Shown in pieces: positions 21,990 through 27,767 of a stretch of DNA of 64,000 nucleotides (positions are counted from its first letter, which is position 1; the number at the start of each line of letters is the position of its first letter). The stretch is from contig CALRQP020000011.1 in the NCBI GenBank assembly GCA_943370355.1, positions 1 through 64,000 of the forward strand. The letters are read 5' to 3'. The DNA comes from JADCGM01 sp943370355. Its GTDB lineage: Bacteria > Pseudomonadota > Alphaproteobacteria > Sphingomonadales > Sphingomonadaceae. The translations under genes and the position numbers were made by a program. The notes beneath the pieces are model-generated. The model saw only the letters and a list, made by a program, of their open reading frames with translations, ran no database searches and was not told the DNA's origin.

Positions 21990-22909
21990 TTCGCCGAACC
22001 CTTCGCCGCCATGCGCTGCGCGAGCAGGGCGAAGTCGCGGGGATAAGTCGCGGCCAGCTCGTCGAGGACACCGGCGCGCTCGGCCTGCCCCATCTTGCCG
22101 AAGTTGCTGAAGACCGCGTTGAACTTCTTGGCGCGCGGATCCGGCTCGGGCCGCTGCGCGAAGGTGTTGCGGATCGACGAGAGGCCCTTGGCCGCGCCCG
22201 AGGCCAGCAGCGTCGCCGCTTCGACCTGCTGTTCGGGCGGCAGCTTGGCGAGCGCATGCAGCTGGGCGGCGTTGCGGGTGATCGGGTGGCCGCGCAGCAG
22301 GGAAGCGGCGGCGGGCGAAAGGCGGCGGTGCAGGGCGAGATCGTTGCGGATCGTGCGCGACGTGAAGCCGACCTGCTCGGCAACCGCCTCGTCCCACTGA
22401 TATGCCCCGGAAATGATTTCCGTGGCATCGGCAGCGTCCTGACCGAGGCGCTTTTGCCAGCGCACATCGGCGGCGGCGGCATGGGGATTCCGCGAAGGGT
22501 CAACGCCGGCTGCGACCTTCTTCAGCGCGATCAACTCGGCGACATGCGCCGCGCGGTCGATGGGCGACAGGCCGAGCTTCTGCAGGTTCTCGCCGACTTC
22601 CTGCAGGCGGGCCTCGACGTCGTCGGCATCGACGATGATCGCCTTGATCAGCGCGATTCCGGCGAGTTTGCAGCCTTCCAGCCGGTGCCCGCCCGCGACG
22701 AGCAGCCAGCGCGTGCCCGAGGGAACGCCGGGCAGTTCGCGGACGAGGATCGGTTGCTTCTGGCCGTCGGCAGCCATGATGCCGCCGAGCGCGCCAGCCC
22801 AGACCGGATCGATCGGGCGCAGGCGCTCGCCCACTTCGATATCGCCGACCGGAATGCTGAAGTAGCCGGAGATCGGGTAAACGAGGCCGGAAACAGGGGT
22901 GAAAGCCAT
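21986..22909 (-). CDS. ParB/Noc-like nuclease-domain protein
   Basis: The 307-residue protein has a ParB N-terminal domain (IPVGDIEVGERLRPIDPVWAG, QKQPILVREL, LVAGGHRLEGCKLAG, the last being the CTP-binding/ParB box II region) and a helix-turn-helix (AVAEQVGFTSRTIRNDLAL, near 190). The remainder is helical. Phage ParB-like proteins act in regulation or genome maintenance. It is the second gene of the early operon, two bases after the Ner-like gene. Confidence 0.85.
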   Translation of the reverse strand: MAFTPVSGLVYPISGYFSIPVGDIEVGERLRPIDPVWAGALGGIMAADGQKQPILVRELPGVPSGTRWLLVAGGHRLEGCKLAGIALIKAIIVDADDVEARLQEVGENLQKLGLSPIDRAAHVAELIALKKVAAGVDPSRNPHAAAADVRWQKRLGQDAADATEIISGAYQWDEAVAEQVGFTSRTIRNDLALHRRLSPAAASLLRGHPITRNAAQLHALAKLPPEQQVEAATLLASGAAKGLSSIRNTFAQRPEPDPRAKKFNAVFSNFGKMGQAERAGVLDELAATYPRDFALLAQRMAAKGSAK

Positions 22910-22911
22910 GT

Positions 22912-23178
22912 CTAACGGCCCCCTGTAATTAGACGATGCGCCGCCGCTTGCGTTTCGCTATCGTCCGATGCGTCGGATAGTTCGACGGAGGAGTCCCGCG
23001 TGATCTCGTTTTCAACGGCTTCGGCGACGCGGCGGCTCATTTTCCCGCGCAACAGATCGCTTACCGAATGGCGGGGCAGGTCGTGCGCGCGCTCGAATTC
23101 GTTGATGGACGGGTATCGCTTGCGCAGCGCCGCCTTCACATCTTCCTTATGCATCGCCGCGAACTGCATATGACCCAT
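22912..23178 (-). CDS. Ner-like DNA-binding regulator
   Basis: The 88-residue protein has a Ner/Nlp-type helix-turn-helix (VKAALRKRYPSINEFERAHDLPRHSVSDLLRG), as in Mu Ner, which represses early transcription. The start is ATG at 23178 or 23169 (the latter has a weak GGATGG upstream); both overlap or abut the repressor start on the other strand. Residues near 67-72 (SDASDD) are encoded by an operator palindrome at 22960-22979, so the same DNA is both code and probable binding site. Confidence 0.75.
   Translation of the reverse strand: MGHMQFAAMHKEDVKAALRKRYPSINEFERAHDLPRHSVSDLLRGKMSRRVAEAVENEITRDSSVELSDASDDSETQAAAHRLITGGR
22960..22979. promoter_or_regulatory. Operator-like palindrome O1, inside the Ner-like gene
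   Basis: The core TCCGATGCGTCGGA (22964-22977) has five-base arms around TGCG. The surrounding 20 bases are identical to those at 23187-23206. It lies in the 3' part of the Ner-like coding region. Confidence 0.75.
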
Positions 23179-23895
23179 CCGTTAAAATCGTCCGATGCGT
23201 CGGATAATGATGCGACAAATCCAACAGTGCAAGCGCAATCTGGCGATGCGTCGATTTCTGCGCGCCTAAAGACCTTGATCGGTCAGAGAAGTGCGGCAGG
23301 GATCGCACGGTCGGCAGGCGTTCCATCGGCGACGCTGCACAGCATTCTTCAGGGGACGATGCCCAAGGCCGACACGGCGGTCAGGCTGGCGCGGGCGCTG
23401 GGGTCGAGCGTCGAATGGCTGGTGCGCGGCGTGGAGGGCGGATCGGTCGGCACGCTGTCCGATGCATCCGACTCGGAATGGGTGATGCTGCCCCGGCTCG
23501 ACCTCAATGCCTTTTCGCTGATCGATGGGCGGCCCGACGCGGTCGAGGAGATACCGGTCCGCCGCGACTGGCTTTACCGGGTCGCGCGGCAATCGAAGGA
23601 TCTATGGCTGGCCGAGATGCCGGGCGATGCCATGCCCGAGATCGCTGCGGCGGGCGAGTTCATCCTGTGCCGTGATCCGCAACCGCCGCTCGCTGACGGC
23701 CGGGCCTATGTCTGGCTGGCCAATGGCCGTCCGATCGTTCGGCGGGTGTCGCTGACCCCGACCGGCCTGATATTAAAGGCCGGCGACCCGAACATTGACC
23801 CGCTGGTCATACCGGCCGACGATATCGAGGATGCGCTGGAGGGCCTGACGCCGATCGCGCTCGTGCTCGGGTCGATCGCGTTGAGGCCGGCATGA
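23170..23895 (+). CDS. Prophage repressor, LexA/S24-like with inactivated protease dyad
   Basis: The 241-residue protein has a helix-turn-helix (residues 28-88: AGIARSAGVPSATLHSIL, then TAVRLARALGSSVEWLVRG) and a C-terminal S24 fold (LWLAEMPGDAMPEIAAAGEFI, DGRAYVWLANGRPIVRRV). The catalytic Ser of the GDSM motif is Ala154, and the Lys expected before R192 is Arg191, so self-cleavage should not occur. Operator-like palindromes encode SDASD at residues 8-12. It is divergent from and overlaps the Ner-like gene. ATG 23170 lacks a ribosome binding site; ATG 23152 is an alternative. Confidence 0.85.
   Translation: MTHPLKSSDASDNDATNPTVQAQSGDASISARLKTLIGQRSAAGIARSAGVPSATLHSILQGTMPKADTAVRLARALGSSVEWLVRGVEGGSVGTLSDASDSEWVMLPRLDLNAFSLIDGRPDAVEEIPVRRDWLYRVARQSKDLWLAEMPGDAMPEIAAAGEFILCRDPQPPLADGRAYVWLANGRPIVRRVSLTPTGLILKAGDPNIDPLVIPADDIEDALEGLTPIALVLGSIALRPA
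23187..23206. promoter_or_regulatory. Operator-like palindrome O2, overlapping the early promoter
   Basis: This is an exact 20-bp copy of the site at 22960-22979 (core 23191-23204). It lies just inside the repressor gene and overlaps the -10 and start region of the predicted early promoter, so binding would block early transcription. A weaker half-match CGATGCGTCG follows at about 23244-23253. Confidence 0.8.
23204..23232 (-). promoter_or_regulatory. Predicted early promoter (Pe) for the Ner/transposition operon
   Basis: On the minus strand TTGCAC (23227-23232) and CATTAT (23204-23209) are separated by 17 bases. Transcription would start near 23197, in the middle of operator O2, about 20-30 bases from the Ner-like start. 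The whole promoter lies inside the first codons of the divergent repressor gene. Confidence 0.6.
23458..23471. promoter_or_regulatory. Degenerate operator-like site O3, inside the repressor gene
   Basis: TCCGATGCATCCGA keeps the left arm of the palindrome; the right arm is altered. It encodes a third SDASD peptide (residues 98-102). A weaker binding site is possible, or it may be a relic of duplicated sequence. Confidence 0.4.
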
Positions 23896-23932
23896 CAGGC
23901 GGGGATCAGAAGGCGAGCAAAGGGAAGGTGGC

Positions 23933-24319
23933 ATGATGCGGAAGGCGTTGATCCTGCTCCTTGTGACAATCGCACCCGGCTGCGGCCCGAAGGCCGAGGC
24001 CCAGCGGCTGCTCGCGAAGCAGCTGCGCGATCCTGGCAGCGTCGAGGTCGCCGACATGATCGTTGCGGCCAAGACCAAGGCGACGTGCGGCCGCCTGACG
24101 GCTGCCAATGGCTACGGTGGCAGGTCGCAGGAGCGCATGTTCTACATCGCCAATGGCGAGGCCCATATTGCCCCGCCGATCAACGACGATCCGACCGAGG
24201 CGATCACGAACGACGCGATGGGCGATGCGATCCGCCGCCTCAATGCAGCGACTGGCATGTCGGACAGCGGCTTCGACGAGTTCATGTCGGGCTATAACAA
24301 GGCCTGCGATTTCGGCTGA
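23933..24319 (+). CDS. Putative lipoprotein, prophage accessory gene
   Basis: The 128-residue product starts MMRKALILLLVTIAPGCGPK, a short signal sequence with a lipobox-like APGC; Cys17 would carry the lipid. The mature part has two more Cys and the segment AKQLRDPGSVEVADM, seen in small secreted proteins of proteobacteria. AGGGAAGG precedes the tandem ATGs. It lies between repressor and phage end, on the repressor strand, so it may be expressed in the lysogen and alter the cell envelope. Confidence 0.55.
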   Translation: MMRKALILLLVTIAPGCGPKAEAQRLLAKQLRDPGSVEVADMIVAAKTKATCGRLTAANGYGGRSQERMFYIANGEAHIAPPINDDPTEAITNDAMGDAIRRLNAATGMSDSGFDEFMSGYNKACDFG

Positions 24320-24735
24320 TGATTATCACCGCCATCGATGCTTGCCGGCTCGACGGTGGCCCCGGCCTGTCAGAAATCGGCGTCACCGGATCGGAGTGCC
24401 CGCATTGTGGCGTCGAGTTTGTACGCCGACCGCTGAAGAAGGTCTCGTGCCAGCATTGCGGGGAGGCGGTCCATGTGCGGACGCGGCCGATCGATGGCGT
24501 CAGGGTGCTCGTCCGTCCGTCCGATCTGGCGCAGCTCGAAGTCGAGTGGCAGGCATTGGGCGATCTGAAGGATTTCATTCGTAGCGCTTGGGACTCTCCC
24601 CGGATGCAGCAGATGTATCGTGACCTTATGGGGCCGCTCTACGGTTACACGCCGCTCGATTGGGCGCTGGTCACTCGCTACTTCTCGCGCACCCCTGCCG
24701 AACTCATGCTGCCCTGGTCGGATGAAATGGCATGA
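24319..24735 (+). CDS. Zinc-ribbon protein, prophage accessory gene
   Basis: The ATG shares one base with the upstream stop (TGATG). The 138-residue product has an N-terminal C4 zinc ribbon (CPHCGVEF, CQHCGEAVHV) and a helical C-terminal half with DLKDFIRSAWDSPRMQQMYRDL. No enzyme motif is visible. It forms a three-gene plus-strand unit with the lipoprotein and DUF5818 genes. Confidence 0.5.
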   Translation: MIITAIDACRLDGGPGLSEIGVTGSECPHCGVEFVRRPLKKVSCQHCGEAVHVRTRPIDGVRVLVRPSDLAQLEVEWQALGDLKDFIRSAWDSPRMQQMYRDLMGPLYGYTPLDWALVTRYFSRTPAELMLPWSDEMA

Positions 24736-24956
24736 CCGCGCGCCCGCGCCGCGACCGCCTGCAGACGCTGACCGGCATCCTCGTCGGCAATCATCGCGGC
24801 GTCTCGCTGCAGGTCGATGGCGGCGGCACCTGGCGGCTCGACGCCTTCCCGGTCGATCGGCAGCTGATCGGCAAGCGCGTCCAGGTCACCGGGCGGCGGC
24901 TGCCCGGCGACTTCGACCTGTTCGATGTGGTCGAGCGCGGCATCAAGCCGATTTAG
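24732..24956 (+). CDS. DUF5818-like protein, prophage accessory gene
   Basis: The ATG overlaps the previous stop by four bases (ATGA). The 74-residue product has the small beta-barrel pattern LTGILVGNHRGVSLQVDGGGTWRL, then LIGKRVQVTGRR, typical of DUF5818 proteins common in sphingomonad chromosomes. Its stop codon abuts the first transposase-site-like repeat at 24957, so it is the last gene before the phage end. Presence of a host-type family here suggests capture from the host. Confidence 0.65.
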   Translation: MTARPRRDRLQTLTGILVGNHRGVSLQVDGGGTWRLDAFPVDRQLIGKRVQVTGRRLPGDFDLFDVVERGIKPI

Positions 24957-25087
24957 GGGTCCCACTTAAATCCGCGCCGATCGGGCGCACCGGTGACGGA
25001 CGGCGCGGAAGAACCGCGCACAATCAACAATTTGGCCTAAGTGGGACCCGGCACAGCTAAGTGGGACCCATGAGTCCCACTTCCGCA
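24957..25087. repeat. Phage end with four transposase-site-like repeats
   Basis: GGGTCCCACTTA occurs inverted at 24957-24968; TAAGTGGGACCC occurs at 25038-25049 and 25058-25069, spaced 20 bp; a related copy (GAGTCCCACTT) lies in the opposite orientation at 25072-25082. Mu ends carry three such MuA sites within about 170 bp, the first a few bases from the terminus. The proposed terminus CA at 25086-25087 lies five bases from the last copy. Orientation and spacing fit a Mu left end; binding is not proven. Confidence 0.75.
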
Positions 25088-25224
25088 ATCGACGCGCCGG
25101 CCGATTTTGGGCTGCGGCGCGGCACAGCGGCACCCCTAAACCCCCGCTAAGAAGCCATTTATTGACCGTTTAGTGGGTTCTTAGAGGCGGGCCTCGATTT
25201 GCGGCCGACTCCAACTTATCCTGT

Positions 25225-25248
25225 CGTACCGAAATCTAAATCGGTACG
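25225..25248. repeat. Perfect palindrome upstream of mutL
   Basis: Arms CGTACCGA and TCGGTACG pair perfectly around an eight-base AT-rich centre. With no T-run it is more like a protein-binding site than a terminator. It could be an operator for mutL or a relic of the locus into which the prophage inserted. Confidence 0.6.
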
Positions 25249-25296
25249 GACTCTAGACACAGCATGGAACTCGATGAGCGGAGCCGATGATTGCCA

Positions 25297-25356
25297 AACC
25301 CACGGAAACCCGCCGAGAATCCCGCAGAATCCCGGCTCATCCCGGATTATCCCGCG
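25297..25356. repeat. 10-bp-phased CCC repeats upstream of mutL
   Basis: Six consecutive 10-bp units each hold a CCC tract. The last four share ATCCCG at exactly 10-bp steps (25319, 25329, 25339, 25349); the first two carry AAACCC. The period equals one helical turn, so all tracts face the same side of the DNA. The block lies 115-170 bp before the mutL start. Confidence 0.75.
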
Positions 25357-25431
25357 ACTCCAGCCTCTCCTGTCCCCTTACACTGAGCGGGGTGAGGGTG
25401 GAAGCCTGTCCATCGGCGGCAATCCAACTCG

Positions 25432-25452
25432 CCTCTCCCCTCAAGGGAGAGG
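25432..25452. repeat. REP-like stem-loop before mutL
   Basis: CCTCTCCC pairs with GGGAGAGG around CTCAA, 18 bases upstream of the mutL ATG. Such stem-loops are common dispersed repeats in sphingomonads. Its position over the ribosome binding region (AAGGGAGAGGGG) could affect mutL translation. Confidence 0.6.
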
Positions 25453-25469
25453 GGCTGCTAAGTCACCCC

Positions 25470-27212
25470 ATGCCCATCCGCCGCCTGCCCGACCATCTCG
25501 TCAACCAGATCGCCGCCGGCGAGGTGGTTGAGCGGCCGGCCAGCGCGCTCAAGGAACTGGTCGAAAACGCGCTCGATGCGGGTGCGACGCGGATCGGGAT
25601 AGAGCTGTCGGCAGGCGGCATCGAACTGGTCGAGGTCATCGATGACGGCTGCGGCATGTCCGCGCCCGAATTGCGGCTCGCGCTCGAACGCCATGCGACC
25701 TCGAAATTGCCCGAGGGTGACCTGTCAGCGATCTCGACGCTCGGCTTTCGCGGCGAGGCGCTGCCCTCGATCGCCAGTGTCGCGAAACTCACGCTCGCCA
25801 GCCGCAGCGGCGAGGCGGACGGCTGGCGGATCACCGTCGACAATGGCCGCATCACTGAAGACGGTCCCGCCGCCGTGCCGCAGGGCACGCGCGTCACCGT
25901 CGAGGGCCTGTTCGCGCGCGTGCCGGCCCGGCGCAAATTCCTGAAGTCGGAGCGGTCCGAACTGTCGGCCTGCCTTGATGTCGTGCGCCGTCTCGCGATG
26001 GCGCATGCCGATGTCGCCTTCGAACTGCGCCACGACGGCCGGCGGCTGCTCGCTTGCGACGCAAACGCCTCGATGCTCGAAAGCGGCCGCGTCGCTCGTC
26101 TCGCCGCGTTGCTCGGCCTCGACTTCACCGACAACAGCGCCGCCGTCGATCTGGACCGGGACGGCCTGCGCCTTGGGGGCCTAGCCGGTCTTCCCACCTA
26201 CAATCGCGGCGTGTCCGATCACCAGTTCCTGTTCGTCAACGGCCGCCCGGTGCGCGACCGGTTACTCGTTGGCGCGGTGCGCGGCGCCTATCAGGACCTG
26301 CTCGCGCGCGACCGCCACCCCGTCGTCGCGCTGTTCCTCGACGTGCCGCATGATTTCGTCGACGTGAATGTCCATCCCGCCAAGACCGAAGTCCGCTTCC
26401 GCGACGCGGGACTTGTGCGCGGCATGATCGTCTCGGGTCTGCGCCGTGCGTTGGACGCCGCCGGCCACCGCGCCTCCACGACCATCGCGGCGGCAACACT
26501 CGCAGCGCTGCGCCCCGAACTCGCGGCGTCAGCACCGCCGCCCGCCCTCTCCGAACGGCGCCTCGATTTCGCAGCACCGCTGTCGGCGCGCCCCTCCGAA
26601 CAATGGACACCTGCGCCGGTAACCCAGCCCGACTATCCGCTCGGCGTCGCGCGCGGGCAGGTGCACGCGACCTATATCGTCGCCGAAGCGGCCGACGGCC
26701 TTGTCATCGTTGACCAGCATGCCGCCCACGAACGCCTCGTCCTCGAACGCATGCGCGCTGCGCTCGCCGCCGGCGGCGTCGGGGCCCAAGCGCTCTTGCT
26801 CCCCGAAGTCGTCGAACTCGACGAAATCGCCGCCGACCGCATCGCCGAGCGCGCCGCCGAACTCGCCGAATGGGGGCTGGAAGTCGAACGCTTCGGCCCC
26901 CGCGCTATCCTTGTTCGCGCCACTCCCGCGCTGCTCGGCCGCACCGACGCGCAAGGCCTGATCCGCGACCTCGCCGACGACCTCGCCGCCTTCGATAGCG
27001 CGCTGAGCCTCAAGGAGCGAATCGAAGCCGTCTGCGCGACCATGGCCTGCCACGGCTCAGTGAGGGCAGGGCGGTCGCTGTCGGCGGCGGAAATGAACGC
27101 CTTGCTGCGCGAAATGGAAGCGACCCCCCACAGCGGCCAATGCAACCACGGCCGCCCGACCTATGTGAAGCTCGCCAAGGCGGACATCGAGAAGCTGTTC
27201 GGGCGGCGGTGA
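25470..27212 (+). CDS. mutL: DNA mismatch repair protein MutL
   Basis: The 580-residue protein starts MPIRRLPDHLVNQIAAGEVV and has the GHKL ATPase motifs: ELVENALDAG (Asn binding Mg), DDGCGM, and RATSK/GFRGEALPSIASV. The C-terminal dimerisation domain contains VDQHAAHERLVLERM and ends with the ACHGSVRAG and HSGQCNHGRPT segments typical of the family. MutL links MutS mismatch recognition to strand cleavage. The frame is open further upstream but the family start and nearby purine-rich site support this ATG. It is the first host gene next to the prophage. Confidence 0.95.
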   Translation: MPIRRLPDHLVNQIAAGEVVERPASALKELVENALDAGATRIGIELSAGGIELVEVIDDGCGMSAPELRLALERHATSKLPEGDLSAISTLGFRGEALPSIASVAKLTLASRSGEADGWRITVDNGRITEDGPAAVPQGTRVTVEGLFARVPARRKFLKSERSELSACLDVVRRLAMAHADVAFELRHDGRRLLACDANASMLESGRVARLAALLGLDFTDNSAAVDLDRDGLRLGGLAGLPTYNRGVSDHQFLFVNGRPVRDRLLVGAVRGAYQDLLARDRHPVVALFLDVPHDFVDVNVHPAKTEVRFRDAGLVRGMIVSGLRRALDAAGHRASTTIAAATLAALRPELAASAPPPALSERRLDFAAPLSARPSEQWTPAPVTQPDYPLGVARGQVHATYIVAEAADGLVIVDQHAAHERLVLERMRAALAAGGVGAQALLLPEVVELDEIAADRIAERAAELAEWGLEVERFGPRAILVRATPALLGRTDAQGLIRDLADDLAAFDSALSLKERIEAVCATMACHGSVRAGRSLSAAEMNALLREMEATPHSGQCNHGRPTYVKLAKADIEKLFGRR

Positions 27213-27239
27213 CCCTTCCCCGTCTGGCGGTTGTTCGTC

Positions 27240-27767
27240 CTACCGCTCCCGCAACCTCGGCATCAGCTCCACGAAATTGCACGGCCGATGCCGGCTATCC
27301 AGCTGGCTCGCCAATATCCCATCCCAACCGTCCTTCACCGCCCCCGTCGAGCCCGGCAGCGCGAACAGGTAGGTGCCGCGCGCCACGCCTGCTGTCGCAC
27401 GGGACTGGACGGTCGATGTGCCGATGCTCTGGTAGCTGAGCCAGCGGAACAGTTCGCCGAAGCCGGGGATGTCCTTTTCGCAGACCTTGGCGAAGGCTTC
27501 GGGCGTCACGTCGCGGCCGGTCACGCCGGTGCCGCCGGTGGTGATGATGCAGTCGATATGCGGGTCGTCGATCCATTTGTCGAGTTGCGCGGCAATGGCG
27601 TCGACATCGTCGCGGAGTAGCATGCGCGCCGCGAGGACATGGCCCGCCGTCTCCAGCCTCGCGACCAGCGTGTCGCCCGACTTGTCGTCCTCGGGCCCGC
27701 GCGTGTCGGATACGGTCAGCACGGCGATGCGAACCTGCTGGAAGGGGCGGCTCTCGTCAATTGGCAT
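27240..27767 (-). CDS. moaB: MoaB/MogA family molybdopterin biosynthesis protein
   Basis: The 175-residue protein has IAVLTVSDTRGPEDDKSGDTL and the family signature IITTGGTGVTGRDVTPEA, then GFGELFRWLSYQ and LFALPGST. Members adenylylate or bind molybdopterin during molybdenum cofactor synthesis. The ATG lies inside the end of the transglycosylase gene (11-base overlap). It converges with mutL, 27 bases apart. Confidence 0.93.
   Translation of the reverse strand: MPIDESRPFQQVRIAVLTVSDTRGPEDDKSGDTLVARLETAGHVLAARMLLRDDVDAIAAQLDKWIDDPHIDCIITTGGTGVTGRDVTPEAFAKVCEKDIPGFGELFRWLSYQSIGTSTVQSRATAGVARGTYLFALPGSTGAVKDGWDGILASQLDSRHRPCNFVELMPRLRER

Larger units (their letters stand above)
1..25087 (-). 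mobile_element. Mu-like transposable prophage, early end plus head region (left part off window)
   Basis: Gene content and order match Mu-type phages: repressor, Ner-like, MuA, MuB, Gam, GemA, Mor, endolysin/holin, terminases, DUF935 portal, gp30-like head protein, protease I, major head T, gp35-like, DUF1320. The right boundary is placed at a CA dinucleotide at 25086-25087, just outside four transposase-site-like repeats; a Mu-type end begins with TG when read inward. The exact boundary is inference because the other end, and therefore the target duplication, is not in the window. Nearly all genes are on the minus strand with 4-nt or 1-nt stop/start overlaps, so expression is tightly coupled. 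Confidence 0.9.
25088..25469. other. Intergenic region between prophage end and mutL
   Basis: No gene is supported here. If the prophage end is right, positions 25088-25092 (ATCGA) would be one copy of a 5-bp target duplication. Further on are an imperfect dyad (TAAGAA / TTCTTA) around 25147-25183, a perfect palindrome at 25225-25248, a block of 10-bp-phased repeats at 25297-25356 and a stem-loop at 25432-25452. The mutL promoter must lie in this stretch. Confidence 0.6.

Noticed and set aside
25147..25183. Imperfect TAAGAA/TTCTTA dyad and a TTTAGTGGGTTC string considered as the true phage end
   Set aside because: The string only loosely resembles TAAGTGGGACCC, and a terminus at 25087 fits Mu site spacing better.
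25088..25469. Search for a tRNA gene as the prophage attachment site
   Set aside because: No cloverleaf was found, and Mu-like phages integrate by transposition without a fixed attachment site.
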